A DNA stretch of 64,000 nucleotides from Planococcus sp. ISL-110 (GCF_018613575.1 NZ_JAGGPX010000016.1:102511-166510); one strand, 5' to 3'; positions 42,288-51,886 are shown, counted from the stretch's first letter. Numbers and translations: made by a program. Notes: generated by a model from the letters alone, not told the origin.

Positions 42288-44720
42288 TTATTTCTTCAGC
42301 ACCCCAATAACCCGCCCATTAATGTAGACATCTTCACTTCTCATAATAATCGGTTCATAACTTGTGTTTTCCGAGACCAGGATGATTTCACTGCCCATTG
42401 GCATGTATTTTTTCATGGTCGCTTCGCCATCGATGACCGCTATGACAATGTCGTTATTGGAAGCGGTGTTTTGCTGATGGACGACCACGATATCGCCTTT
42501 ATCGATTCCAGCGCCGTTCATGCTGTCGCCCGTGACTGTCAGAGCGAAGGTTTCACTTGGAGACACCACCCATTCTCGCGGCAAGGTGTGGACTGTCTCG
42601 TAGGACTCGGTTGCCAATGTCGGCAGGCCGGCAGCAACATTGCCAATCAACGGAACTTCCACTGTTTCGTGCACTTGCACGAGCACGTCCTGCCCAGCTT
42701 CCCTCACTTCAATCTGATCACTTGCATCCCGGTCTTCCGCATAATCATACTGCCTGCCATTTTTGAAATTCCTGTAGACACGCCGGTTTTTCGTATCCGG
42801 CAAGAACTGGGGGCGGCATTTTGGCAGATCCTGAACTTCTTCGCCTTGTCGGTCGATGATTTTCACTTCAAGCCCATCGGTCGCAATTCCGTAAAATGAA
42901 CGGCTGTCCGCTTCCATGTAACTCTTCAACTGCGTGACGGCGTCCTCGATGCCACTGCCAAAACGCTTTACTTCAGCGATGATATACGGTATCGCTTCTT
43001 CTCCCGTATAAACCTGCACCGCAATGTCGCAATAGCCCTTTTTCGAAAACTGCTGGACAGGGAATTCCAATTCCATCAATTCATACGGATAATTGTATGT
43101 TTCATGGAGTTCCCGGATCAGCCATTGGCGGGTGATTTCTTCTTTGGAATGCACATCAACCAACTGATCTGCCAAGCGGTATTCGGTCATACTAATGGAT
43201 TCAAACGGCCGGAGAGAAGCATCCTTCTTCATCCGCAAATGGTCCCGGTGGATTTCCTTGACGAAACTGGAAGGCTTTTTCACTGAAGACATATACAGCA
43301 GTTCATTGGCCCTTGTCATACCGACATAAAGTAACTTCCGTTCATCTGACTCAACCGTTTTCTGGTCTTCGGCATCTGCATACAAATCCTGAGGAATCAA
43401 CCCGCTGTTCAAATCAATCAAGAAAATAACTTTAAACTCCAGGCCTTTGATAGAATGCATGGTCACCAACTTCACTTTATCGGATTCAAAATCCGGGTCT
43501 GTGCTTTGCAGGATTTCGCAGGCAATCCCGGCCTTTTCCAAATCGGATGCTGCACTTTCGATATTGCGTTTGCCGCGTGCCACAATGCACATTTCGGACA
43601 GGGCGTAATCATTCTGCAGCAGGGCAATTTCCTCTGCCAGAAACTGGACCTGCTGTTGCGGTGTCAAGAAGAACCGGTAAATCGGCGGGTGCCCGTGGCG
43701 GTCAATCAAAGCCGGTTTGACGAAATCTACATTCGACTGGATGCTTTCGTCCGCTTCGATCAAGTGAAAAGCTGCCGTTGAGATTTCGGTGGTCGTCCGG
43801 TAATTTTTGCTCAAGGTGCGTGATTTCCCGCTCATGTCGTAACCGATGGTCGTAAACGGCCGGCCTTTGCCGAGCCAGGACTGCGGGTAGATGCTTTGTG
43901 TATTATCCGCAACAAACATCAGCGACGAGTATTCCTTTTCTTTATACAGCTCTTTCAGGAACTCCAGTTGGACGCGCGTCAAATCCTGGCTCTCATCAAT
44001 AATGATATGCGTGTAGCGCCCGGATGCGCTTTGGCGAAGCTCTTCCAATGCATAGATGTTCATCTGCTTGAAAGTAGTCAGTCCGGCTTTTTCAAGCAAT
44101 TGGCGGAACACGTTCATGACTTCATAAATAGCCTCCCGCGTCTGCGAGTTCTTCAGTAACTTCTGCGGCGTTCCACTGTTTCCAGAGGCCCGCCCAATCC
44201 GGTCGACTGATTGATAGGTCGCCAAATCCACCATCGAACAAGAGTGGATCCATTCCACTTCATCCAATAAGAACTTGCTGTTTTTCGGCAACAGCAGCTT
44301 AACATCCGGATAGGATTTCTTCACCTCATGAATAGCCTGCACCATGATTTTATGGATTTTATCCACCGGAGCGATTTCGAGCTTTTTCCCGACCCGCTTC
44401 TGATACTTCCTGAACTCTTTGAACATCAAACTGTCGATGGTCGTAATTTCCACTTCCGCATCGGATGCGAAAAAGCGCTCCGCTTCCTGCAGTGCTATTT
44501 CCGCCATGCGTTCGTACTGATGTTTTATGTAATAGAGCAAGGTTTTGTTATACGTAACAAGCAAAATCTTATCATCTTCCTCATGGCAATAATGATCCAT
44601 CAGAAAATGGATTCTCCGGATGGCAACCGTGGTCTTGCCTGATCCAGCAACCCCTTTGACCAGCATCGGGCCTGTCGGTTCAAGCTCGACGATGCGGCGT
44701 TGTTCCATATTCAGCTTCAC
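42288..44720 (-). CDS. SF1 (UvrD-like) helicase - PD-(D/E)XK nuclease - LexA-type autoprotease fusion
   Basis: This 810-residue protein has three parts. Residues 1-510 are a UvrD/Rep-type SF1 helicase: Walker A GVAGSGKTT (23-31), Walker B IIIDESQD (239-246), TMHSIKGLEFKVIF and motif VI YVGMTRA (465-471). Residues ~530-640 resemble the HsdR N-terminal nuclease fold: D565 in GYCDIAVQV, then E583 and K585 in IIAEVKR, then QLKSYME. Residues 687-810 are a complete LexA C-terminal domain very like that of B. subtilis: cleavage site VAAG (A697-G698), Ser733 in GDSM and Lys770 in EATMKKY, spaced 37 residues as in LexA. Start is GTG after AAGGGGTG. No SOS operator was seen upstream. RecA-triggered self-cleavage that frees the helicase-nuclease is a strong inference. 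It is monocistronic. Confidence 0.88.
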   Translation of the reverse strand: MKLNMEQRRIVELEPTGPMLVKGVAGSGKTTVAIRRIHFLMDHYCHEEDDKILLVTYNKTLLYYIKHQYERMAEIALQEAERFFASDAEVEITTIDSLMFKEFRKYQKRVGKKLEIAPVDKIHKIMVQAIHEVKKSYPDVKLLLPKNSKFLLDEVEWIHSCSMVDLATYQSVDRIGRASGNSGTPQKLLKNSQTREAIYEVMNVFRQLLEKAGLTTFKQMNIYALEELRQSASGRYTHIIIDESQDLTRVQLEFLKELYKEKEYSSLMFVADNTQSIYPQSWLGKGRPFTTIGYDMSGKSRTLSKNYRTTTEISTAAFHLIEADESIQSNVDFVKPALIDRHGHPPIYRFFLTPQQQVQFLAEEIALLQNDYALSEMCIVARGKRNIESAASDLEKAGIACEILQSTDPDFESDKVKLVTMHSIKGLEFKVIFLIDLNSGLIPQDLYADAEDQKTVESDERKLLYVGMTRANELLYMSSVKKPSSFVKEIHRDHLRMKKDASLRPFESISMTEYRLADQLVDVHSKEEITRQWLIRELHETYNYPYELMELEFPVQQFSKKGYCDIAVQVYTGEEAIPYIIAEVKRFGSGIEDAVTQLKSYMEADSRSFYGIATDGLEVKIIDRQGEEVQDLPKCRPQFLPDTKNRRVYRNFKNGRQYDYAEDRDASDQIEVREAGQDVLVQVHETVEVPLIGNVAAGLPTLATESYETVHTLPREWVVSPSETFALTVTGDSMNGAGIDKGDIVVVHQQNTASNNDIVIAVIDGEATMKKYMPMGSEIILVSENTSYEPIIMRSEDVYINGRVIGVLKK

Positions 44721-44908
44721 TTAAGAAACACCCCTTTTTTTACAACTTCTACCTATATTATAAGAATATTGTCGCATAGTAGCAAGAGCGAATACTGCCA
44801 ATACTTTCTGCGAAAAAAGCAGGAGCATGACTGTGCAGCAAAATAACTCTCCCATCCCAATCAAATACTTAGATTCTATTTTTCACCCTTTAAATTAAGT
44901 GAAAATTC

Positions 44909-44936
44909 TTGCTATTTCGTTCAATTTTGGTATAAC
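44909..44936 (+). promoter_or_regulatory. Probable sigma-A promoter of the SDR gene
   Basis: TTGCTA, 16 bp, TATAAC lies 32 bp before the start codon of the SDR gene at 44969. The spacing is slightly short. Confidence 0.45.
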
Positions 44937-44968
44937 TAGCTTGCAGTCTAATTTAAAGGAGGTCTTTT

Positions 44969-45742
44969 ATGGAAAAGGTAGCGGTGATAACAGGATCAGC
45001 GAGCGGATTAGGAAAAGGAATTGCCCAGCGCTTAGCAAAAGATGGATTCAAAGTGGTGCTCAACGACATCAACGAAGAGGTGCTGAATTCGACCCTTGAG
45101 GAATTCAAGAACCACGGCTTTGACGTGATTGGCGTAACAGGCGATGTGTCTAAAAGAGACGATCAGTTTAAGTTAGTGGACGAGGCCGTGAATGCGTTCG
45201 GGCGATTGGACGTCTTTATTAATAATGCAGGAATCGATGTTGTGACGCCCTTCCTGGATATCGATGAACAGCAATTGACAAAAACGTTTGCCATCAACGT
45301 CAATGGTGTGGTCTTTGGCACCCAAGCAGCGGCAAAGCAATTCATCAAGCAGGACAGCAAAGGGAAAATCATCAATGCCTGCAGTATTGCCGGGCATGAG
45401 TCTTACGAGATGCTGGCGACTTATTCGGCGACAAAGCATGCCGTGAGATCATTCACCCATTCTTCCGCCAAAGAATTGGCCAAACACAATATCCGCGTCA
45501 ATGCCTATTGCCCCGGTGTAGCGGGAACAGCGATGTGGGACAGAATTGATGCCGAAATGGTGAAATACTACGATCATATGGAGCCTGGCGATGCGTTCAA
45601 ACAGTTTTCCGGGAATATTCTGTTGGGCCGGCCCCAGGAACCGGAAGATGTTGCGAACCTGGTTTCGTTCCTCGCCTCTGATGACGCGGACTATATTACA
45701 GGACAAGCCATTATCACAGACGGCGGATTGGTCTTCAGGTAA
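44969..45742 (+). CDS. Short-chain dehydrogenase, acetoin/diacetyl reductase-like
   Basis: This 257-residue classical SDR has the cofactor motif [18 protein letters not shown], the active-site Ser in [10 protein letters not shown], and Y-x3-K in YSATKHA. The stretch [20 protein letters not shown] and the WDRIDAEM region match diacetyl reductase/2,3-butanediol dehydrogenases (BudC-type), which act in acetoin metabolism with NAD(H). The ATG follows AAAGGAGG. It is monocistronic with a clear promoter and terminator. Exact substrate is not proven by sequence. Confidence 0.88.
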   Translation: MEKVAVITGSASGLGKGIAQRLAKDGFKVVLNDINEEVLNSTLEEFKNHGFDVIGVTGDVSKRDDQFKLVDEAVNAFGRLDVFINNAGIDVVTPFLDIDEQQLTKTFAINVNGVVFGTQAAAKQFIKQDSKGKIINACSIAGHESYEMLATYSATKHAVRSFTHSSAKELAKHNIRVNAYCPGVAGTAMWDRIDAEMVKYYDHMEPGDAFKQFSGNILLGRPQEPEDVANLVSFLASDDADYITGQAIITDGGLVFR

Positions 45743-45759
45743 TTAAAACAGTTTGCCGA

Positions 45760-45795
45760 AAATAAGGCTCTGCACTGGAGAGCCTTATTTTTTTT
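45760..45795 (+). terminator. Terminator after the acetoin-reductase-like gene
   Basis: A 12-bp stem (aaataaggctct/agagccttattt) with a 7-nt loop is followed by T8. Confidence 0.9.
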
Positions 45796-45831
45796 GGCGT
45801 GATTCCAAGCGGGCTTGTTCTTAAACAAAAA

Positions 45832-45863
45832 ACACCTTCGAAATCCTATGATTTCGAAGGTGT
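45832..45863. terminator. Hairpin at the edge of an insertion-sequence relic
   Basis: A 14-bp perfect stem acaccttcgaaatc/gatttcgaaggtgt with loop ctat. The following cagcttgttgaaaaagtcc resembles an insertion-sequence end. No gene ends here, so it is probably part of mobile-element debris rather than a working terminator. Confidence 0.5.
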
Positions 45864-45998
45864 CCAGCTTGTTGAAAAAGTCCTCACGCTTTCATTTCGC
45901 TTCAGGCGGACGCGTTCTTATCATTAGTCAAGGATCTTTCTCGTTAGTATTCCAGAAGAACAGAAGAGGCAAGGAACTTAGAATGGCTGCTTTCCGTT

Positions 45999-46136
45999 CC
46001 AGCGCTCGTTTAACGCGCAGAAACCGACTTGTGTGTGCTTCAATTCCCCTTCTTATTGACAGTATTGGTTGCGGTCATAGACCACCAGGGAACTTTTGCC
46101 CATACTGACGTCAAAAGCAATGAGGTGTCTGACCAA
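45999..46136 (-). pseudogene. N-terminal remnant of an IS110-family transposase
   Basis: On the minus strand, after AGGAGGAAGG, a TTG-started frame reads VRHLIAFDVSMGKSSLVVYD, the DEDD-type N-terminus of IS110 transposases (first catalytic Asp in FDVS). It is interrupted by TAA where the family has a sense codon, then continues EGELKHTQVGFCALNERW, after which similarity is lost. About 45 codons of roughly 400 remain. The upstream non-coding end of the element (46137-46310) is still present. Confidence 0.75.
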
Positions 46137-46310
46137 CCTTCCTCCTGTTCTCCATTTTTATAGAAGTTCTTCACAGTGCCTTATCGATTCCACTTTTTTA
46201 TACGGTCTCGAGGACCCAACATACTAACCTGATTCGGATAAGGCTGTGAAGCGAGTCGGTTTCCTGGTTCGGATTCTCAGATCCCCGCGTCCGCACGACT
46301 TCACTCCACT
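46137..46310 (-). ncRNA. Candidate bridge-RNA region of the IS110 relic
   Basis: IS110-family elements encode a structured guide (bridge) RNA in the non-coding end next to the transposase. The ~170 bp upstream of the relic start are GC-rich and contain complementary pieces, for example CTGTGAAG with CTTCACAG (46172-46179 and 46243-46250 on the plus strand as cttcacag and ctgtgaag). The presence of structure is seen; identity as a bridge RNA and any remaining expression are inferred. Confidence 0.35.
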
Positions 46311-46313
46311 TCT

Positions 46314-46357
46314 ACAAAAAAATAGTAACACAAACCATGTCCTTGGTTTGTGTTACT
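46314..46357 (-). terminator. Terminator after the DUF6241-like gene
   Basis: A 14-bp perfect stem (agtaacacaaacca/tggtttgtgttact) with a 6-nt loop is followed on the minus strand by a T-rich run. Confidence 0.85.
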
Positions 46358-46394
46358 AATATTAGTATGTTTCCACGGGCATGGCTTCTGCCGC

Positions 46395-46907
46395 TTACCT
46401 GAAATGCTTTTCCACAAAAGCTTGTTCCTGCTTGGCACTCATCAGCCCAGTGGCTCTCCCCACAGTGCCATTATGCCAATCCCAAATAGTATTGTGAACA
46501 TGGACAGCATTGGAAAAATCGCCTTGTTTCCATGCGGTTAAAGCTGTTTCATAGAAATCGCCATGATCGTAATGGTCCTTGTTGGCCTTGACGATCGTCA
46601 GCAAATCCTCGATATTTTCAGTCGTCATCTCGACTGCGCCTTTCTTTTTGCTGGCAATGATTTTCTGGTGCGTCATCTGGTGAAGATTTATTTGAATTCT
46701 GATTTCCTGCATATCAGCAGCATCATCTTCTTCAGTTCCGACTTTTTCGGCCTTGGCTTCTTTTCCCTCGCGCTTGTCGATTGTGTCGGCTACTTTCGTA
46801 ATTTCCCCGCCACTCGAAGAATTCTGTACGATGAAATAATAGCCCGCCGCTGCCAGCAATGCCAATACGCCGAGAGTGACCCCTGTCGTCTTTATCATGT
46901 TCTTCAT
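46395..46907 (-). CDS. Membrane-anchored small protein, DUF6241-like
   Basis: This 170-residue protein has an N-terminal hydrophobic helix (VTLGVLALLAAAGYYFIV), a charged linker and a C-terminal domain containing MTHQKI, a middle helix pair and HNTIWDWHNGTVGRATGLMS. That ending recalls a small family of Bacillales exported proteins (DUF6241) of unknown function; my family assignment is from memory and moderate. The ATG follows GAAGGATG. It is monocistronic with its own terminator; a MITE-like element lies 37 bp upstream of its start and may contain or displace its promoter. Confidence 0.65.
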   Translation of the reverse strand: MKNMIKTTGVTLGVLALLAAAGYYFIVQNSSSGGEITKVADTIDKREGKEAKAEKVGTEEDDAADMQEIRIQINLHQMTHQKIIASKKKGAVEMTTENIEDLLTIVKANKDHYDHGDFYETALTAWKQGDFSNAVHVHNTIWDWHNGTVGRATGLMSAKQEQAFVEKHFR

Positions 46908-46944
46908 CCTTCTGCACTCCTTGATGTTAGTGATCTATTCGCGA

Positions 46945-47370
46945 CTATATAAGTTGAACCAATGTTTTAGCAACTCTGTTTTGGATATTCCACAAACCAG
47001 CTCCGCTTTCGGGCCCGCAGGATGCGGGTCATGCAGGTGGTGCGGCAGGACGTCGCGGTGCCAACTGCCAAGAGCTTGCGCCGAACGGACTCGGGCTAGA
47101 TTTCTTGCATGTCGTTGCATCGCTAGGCGGTTCTCTTGGGAGTCTCAGCTGGTTTGCTCCATATCCAGTTGATCAGTTATTCGAAGACGATTAGAAGAAA
47201 GAGCGCAAGGCGGTGACTCCTGCGGAAGAACGGAGTGATGAGACCCCGCAGGAGCTTGCGACGAGGAGGCTCAGTGCTTCGTCCGCGGAAAGCATCCGCC
47301 TGGAGCACTTTCTTCGTTTCTTCACTCGCAATGAGTTAAAAGAGTAAATTCTTTAGTTCAACTTATATAT
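46945..47370. repeat. MITE-like element, long form
   Basis: The element starts ctatataagttgaacc and ends tagttcaacttatatat, about 426 bp. It contains the GC-rich core in inverse orientation (ccacaaaccagctccgctttc ... ctggtttgctccatatcc split) plus a second module with gaccccgcaggagcttgcg and gcatccgcctggagcac. Reading frames across it have no ribosome sites. Confidence 0.8.
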
Positions 47371-47463
47371 ATTCCTATCTTAGTATGAAGAAGCTTTGAT
47401 CAGGTTTCAATCCTTTTTGGAAAATCAGGAAATCTTCCCCTGAATCAGGATGAACATCAAAAG

Positions 47464-47503
47464 AACGCCACCCCCGAAATCCAGTGGCCTCAGAGATGGC
47501 GTT
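47464..47503 (-). terminator. Probable terminator after the TPR gene
   Basis: aacgcca/tggcgtt close a larger imperfect hairpin, followed on the minus strand by TTCTTTTG, 41 bp past the stop. Confidence 0.55.
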
Positions 47504-47544
47504 GTTTCTATATAATTCAAGCAGCTTTTATTCCACTAACACGT

Positions 47545-50500
47545 TTAAGCCCCGACCGCCAAAACCTCTTCCAGAATCTCCTCAAACAATTCTTCTTCCA
47601 CTGCGGCTTCGATAAACAGCTCGCCGCCGTCTTTGTTGAACAGCGCGCTGAGCAGCTCTTTGGCACGCTTGGATTGGCCGGCTTTCATGGTGGCGCGGGC
47701 GAGTTCGTAATCGGCCGGCAAGTAATCCGGTTCGTCGTTTTGCAGCGCAAGGAGGCGTGCTGTGGCCGATGCGCTATCGCCCATGGTGATCTCACTCATG
47801 GCGAGCGACAGGCGGATCCATTCGTTGACCCGCAGCGCTTCCGGCAAACGGCTTTCAAAGCGCTTGGCTTTATCCGGCCGGTGATCCGCCAGCAGGTGCA
47901 GCAAGTGGACATAGCTTTCGCTGTGGTACGGATTCAAGGCAATCGCCTGCTCGTAATAGGTTTCGGCTTGTTCAACTTCCTCCTGAATAGCAGCCATATC
48001 GCCTTGCCACAGCACAATCTCGAAATCGGTCGGCTGTTCTTTGTGGAGATCTTGTGCCTGGTGAATGGCGCGTTTCAGCAGCTTGTCAGACTGCTTGGCA
48101 TTGGCCTGCTGCAAAGTTGCCTGGAGCAGCGCCTTGGCCGCACCGGTATGCCCGGTGCGCTTGACGAACGGCGCCAGTTCGTCGGCGGCTTCTGCTGCCA
48201 TGCCCCGGTTCATAAAAAACTCGGCAAGGTGCAGCACCGGCACTTCGCTGTCTTTGAATTTTTTTGCCGCGTCCCTGTACAGCGCGATGGCGTTGGAGAA
48301 CATCACGATATGCCGTGATTTTTCGCGCAGCTTTTTGAAAAAGCCTGTTGGTTCTGGCTCTCCCTGCTCATCCAGCCATTCAGTCAAATGATCGGCGCTG
48401 TAGGTTTCGGCCATTGCCAGCTCTTCGCCTTTCAAGCGTTTTTTCAAGCGCTTGTGAAGATCGCCGGTTTTGCGCATGTCCACCAGCAAACGGACGTATT
48501 CCGCATAAAACCCTTCTTCGTCCGGATGCTCCGCGATCAGCTCTTCCAACATTCCGAGCGCCCGCTTTTTTTCGCCTTGGCGCACACAAAACTGCATATG
48601 CTGATAGCGCGAAGGCAGCGCGCCATTAAGCGCTTTTGCCTGGAGGAATAAAGACTCGGCTCCAGCCACGTCGCCCTTTTTCTCTGCCATATGCGCCTTT
48701 GCCGACAACAGCCATTCTTCCGGCACCTGCGCCGATACTTTCTGCAACGCGGCCGCTAACGCATTTATCTGTGTTCTATCGTCGACCAGTTCAAACAACT
48801 CACTCAAATCAAGCGGCAACGGCTCGTTTTCCAGCACATGCAGCGCCGCCGTAAAGGCTTTGCGCTTGTCTTCCAGCACCAGATGCGTCCGCATGAGCCC
48901 TTCGTGAGATGCCGTAAATCCAGCGTTCTTTTCCGCACTTTTCGTGTAATGGACAAGGGCTTCGCTCCATTTCTCAGCTTCTTCTGCAAGCAGACCCAAA
49001 CTGTAATGGGCCAAATACAGCCCGTTCATTTCCGCTGCCTGGCTATAGAGGATCGCCGCAAAGCGCTTATGGTCCTCAAGTTCATACAAACTCGCTTCAA
49101 AGCACAGCAGCAACGGATCGGCTGCTTTTTTACGCAGCTCTTTAAAAGTATCCAGTAAACGGCCGCGGAACTGCGGCGCTTCGCCGAACGCTGCATATTG
49201 TTCGGCCATTTCGTGGAGATCGAGCGCTTCCCGTGCCATGCCACTTTCCAACAAATCCAGTGCCAGCGCTTTGCCGGCGTCGTCTTGCGATTCCTGCCAC
49301 AGCATCGCCGCGGTCCGGACAAAATAATCGGTGTCGCCGGTTTCCGCGTATTGCGTGACCAGTCTGCTGACCCCATCTATCTGCTGTTGCTTGAGCAGCG
49401 CGTGAGCAATATGCGTCACCGTAAACAAATCGGACGGATCCAACTCGAGCGATTTGCGGTATTCCGCTTCCGCCTCCGTATACTGTTCCTGCTCTATGGC
49501 GATATGCCCCAAATACTGGTGCAGCACATCGGTCGTCCCGCAATTGTCGATGCCGGCACGAATGGCCCCTTCTGCCTGCTGCCAATCTTTCGCTTCCAGA
49601 TGGATTTCAGCTATCCGCAAATAAGCGTACGGCTCTTTGGAATCAATGTCCCGTGCCTGTTCAAATGCCGCAATGGCCTCTTCCTCCTCGCCCAGCGCCA
49701 GCAGACAGCGGCCAATTTCATAAATGAAATAGCCGTCTTCCGGATGTTCCGCTGACAGCTCGCGAAAACGCACCAGCGCTTTTTCGTAAGCGCCCGATTC
49801 GTATTGGATCAGGCTGTGCGTGATGCGCGCAAAAATATCCGACGGCTCCTGTTCGAGCGCGATGCTCGACCATTTAAAGGCCTGATAGGTTTTGCCGGTT
49901 TCCAAGTAACAGCGCGCCAGATGGCTGTACGCTACCGGCTGATAATGGTCCAGCTCGATCGACCGCTTCAAGAGCGGAACGGCTTTCTGGTGTTCGCTGC
50001 GGCTCATCCAAATGGCCGCTTTCAGGAACAGCGCATACGGAGAATCTTTTTCTTTGACGTGCGCCAGGTTTTCCAGCGCCTGTTCTGTTTCTTCCCTTTG
50101 GTAATGCATATGCGCCGCCAAAAGCGCCACTTCCGCATCTTCTGCTCCCAGATCCTGGTGAAGCTTTTCGAGCCAAACCGGATGAAGTGCCTTGGCGCTT
50201 TCTGAAAACTGGGTAACCAGTCCGACCACTGCGCCGTAGCGCTCGTCCGGATGCGCTTTCAAAAAGTCGACCGCCACGTTTTCCTCTTTAGTCTTTTCTT
50301 CCAAGCTCCAGATGGCGAACAGTTCATGGAAAAAATCATGTTCTGTGCTGTCCAATAAAGCCAAAAGCCCTTCCTGCTCGGAGGTCACAAACATCATGCT
50401 CAACGAATCGCTCAGTTTATACGTGTCCGCGACGTCCTGGTAGGACAATAAAAACGGGCCAAGGTCATTCGGATCCTGGATGATCAATGCCTGCAGCCGG

Positions 50501-51705
50501 TCGTCATAGCCGATCACCACCTGCACATGCGCACTGTTTTCGATCATCATGCTGAGGAGCACCGGGACGCCCTCGTCGATCAGCCTTTTGTATAGATCGA
50601 TCGTCCCTTTGAAATAGCGTGCCGTGAAGCCAAGCGACTCCATGTATTGCATGGTTTTCTGCAAGTCTGATCCGGTCACATCAAAGACATGCTCCGCGAT
50701 TTCATCCTGCCCTTTTTTCATGCCGTAAGCTTCCAGCATCAACGCCAGCGACGCCGGGACGCAGTAATTGAGCTTCTGGATGTTCGGCGTCAACCGCAGT
50801 TCGCGGCGTGTTGCGTCCCGGCGGATTTCCCCTTTGCCGTAGACCGTTTTTCCAAGCTGTTTGTCGTGCGTGCTGATCCATGCCTCCAGCTCTTCCCAGC
50901 GCTCGAGTTTGTACAAACATTCCGCAGCCACGTAAATCCACGCCGGACGAAAAACATGGTATGGATTTTCTTCATTATAATGAGCTATGCCCTCGAGTGT
51001 TTTTTCGTAATGGCCGAGGAAAAAAAGAGTCCGGATAATGTCCGCGCGGAAAGTCCAATTGTCCGGCTCCAGTGCCTGGCCCTTTTCAAGCACAGCCAGC
51101 GACTCTTTTTGCCGGCCGGTCATCGCCAGCACATCCGCATACAACAGCCGCACGTACTCGCTGCGTTCGGTGGCGGCATCACCCAGTTCTTTTTCCAGCA
51201 CCCGTTCTGCTTCCAGCCATTCCCCGCTGTGAATAAAATAAAAGCCTTTGAGGTCCGGCCAGACAAAGCCCTTGTGCTCGGCATAGCGGTCAAGCTGGAC
51301 TTTCGCTTCCGGCAGCCGGTTCAGCTGTGCGAACACCCGCAGCAGCAATTGATGCGCCAACGCCAGTTCTTCTGCCGAATCGTTGCCGGACGAAATGCCC
51401 TGCAGCCTGCCTACCATGCGTTCTTCCGCTTCCAGGCTGCGTCCGGTTTCCAATAAGCGCGCGCATTGCCAAGTAAACGTCCGCAACGTACCAAAACGCT
51501 TATGTGCCTGTGTTGCCAATAAATGGCTGTACGTATATAAATCCGCCTGATCCGTCAACCGTATCAAGCGGTAAAAATCATCTTCTGTTTCCAGTGTCCC
51601 AAGAAATCTGCGCAATCCCCGAATCGAACGTTCTGCCCATAATCCGCGGATCGCCTCGACTGCCTGTTGCGCTGTCCCTATCTCTGTCGCTGTCATTTTC
51701 ACCAT
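47545..51705 (-). CDS. Very large TPR-repeat protein with embedded C39-like cysteine peptidase domain
   Basis: This 1386-residue protein has no signal peptide. Most of it is tetratricopeptide repeats (for example KTYQAFKWSSIALEQEPSD and EAEYRKSLELDPSDLFTVTH), with the typical A/G-L-Y-A-P pattern from ~100-290 and ~490-1380. Between them (~305-450) lies a papain-like C39-type domain: LNYCVPASLAL (Cys315), SAHVQVVIGYD (His393) and IIQDPN (Asp411), a plausible complete triad. C39 domains usually cut Gly-Gly leaders in bacteriocin exporters; here the domain sits in a soluble scaffold, so a role in processing or binding a partner held by the TPRs is possible. The ATG at 51705 follows GGGGAGAGG. 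It is monocistronic and relatively GC-rich. Confidence 0.8.
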   Translation of the reverse strand: MVKMTATEIGTAQQAVEAIRGLWAERSIRGLRRFLGTLETEDDFYRLIRLTDQADLYTYSHLLATQAHKRFGTLRTFTWQCARLLETGRSLEAEERMVGRLQGISSGNDSAEELALAHQLLLRVFAQLNRLPEAKVQLDRYAEHKGFVWPDLKGFYFIHSGEWLEAERVLEKELGDAATERSEYVRLLYADVLAMTGRQKESLAVLEKGQALEPDNWTFRADIIRTLFFLGHYEKTLEGIAHYNEENPYHVFRPAWIYVAAECLYKLERWEELEAWISTHDKQLGKTVYGKGEIRRDATRRELRLTPNIQKLNYCVPASLALMLEAYGMKKGQDEIAEHVFDVTGSDLQKTMQYMESLGFTARYFKGTIDLYKRLIDEGVPVLLSMMIENSAHVQVVIGYDDRLQALIIQDPNDLGPFLLSYQDVADTYKLSDSLSMMFVTSEQEGLLALLDSTEHDFFHELFAIWSLEEKTKEENVAVDFLKAHPDERYGAVVGLVTQFSESAKALHPVWLEKLHQDLGAEDAEVALLAAHMHYQREETEQALENLAHVKEKDSPYALFLKAAIWMSRSEHQKAVPLLKRSIELDHYQPVAYSHLARCYLETGKTYQAFKWSSIALEQEPSDIFARITHSLIQYESGAYEKALVRFRELSAEHPEDGYFIYEIGRCLLALGEEEEAIAAFEQARDIDSKEPYAYLRIAEIHLEAKDWQQAEGAIRAGIDNCGTTDVLHQYLGHIAIEQEQYTEAEAEYRKSLELDPSDLFTVTHIAHALLKQQQIDGVSRLVTQYAETGDTDYFVRTAAMLWQESQDDAGKALALDLLESGMAREALDLHEMAEQYAAFGEAPQFRGRLLDTFKELRKKAADPLLLCFEASLYELEDHKRFAAILYSQAAEMNGLYLAHYSLGLLAEEAEKWSEALVHYTKSAEKNAGFTASHEGLMRTHLVLEDKRKAFTAALHVLENEPLPLDLSELFELVDDRTQINALAAALQKVSAQVPEEWLLSAKAHMAEKKGDVAGAESLFLQAKALNGALPSRYQHMQFCVRQGEKKRALGMLEELIAEHPDEEGFYAEYVRLLVDMRKTGDLHKRLKKRLKGEELAMAETYSADHLTEWLDEQGEPEPTGFFKKLREKSRHIVMFSNAIALYRDAAKKFKDSEVPVLHLAEFFMNRGMAAEAADELAPFVKRTGHTGAAKALLQATLQQANAKQSDKLLKRAIHQAQDLHKEQPTDFEIVLWQGDMAAIQEEVEQAETYYEQAIALNPYHSESYVHLLHLLADHRPDKAKRFESRLPEALRVNEWIRLSLAMSEITMGDSASATARLLALQNDEPDYLPADYELARATMKAGQSKRAKELLSALFNKDGGELFIEAAVEEELFEEILEEVLAVGA

Positions 51706-51886
51706 TCCCGCCTCTCCCCTTGCCCCCAAGTAAATGTGGTTGATTTATTATATAGTGGAAAATTATAGGTTGCAATACCATTTCACAAGGCTTGAAAGTT
51801 TATTTTTTCCTTACTCGAGAGGCTACTTTTGCAGAACAAGAAGGACTCGCTACATTTTTTCTGATAGAATCGTCCCCTTAAACCAA

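Noticed and set aside
44721..44968. LexA/SOS operator (CGAACN4GTTCG) upstream of the helicase-nuclease-LexA gene
   Set aside because: Searched by eye in the 248-bp divergent gap; only partial CGAAT-type pieces were found, none palindromic.
46876..47172. 98-codon plus-strand frame
   Set aside because: It lies almost entirely in the MITE-like element and overlaps the promoter side of the DUF6241-like gene; Arg/Cys-rich product typical of non-coding GC-rich DNA.
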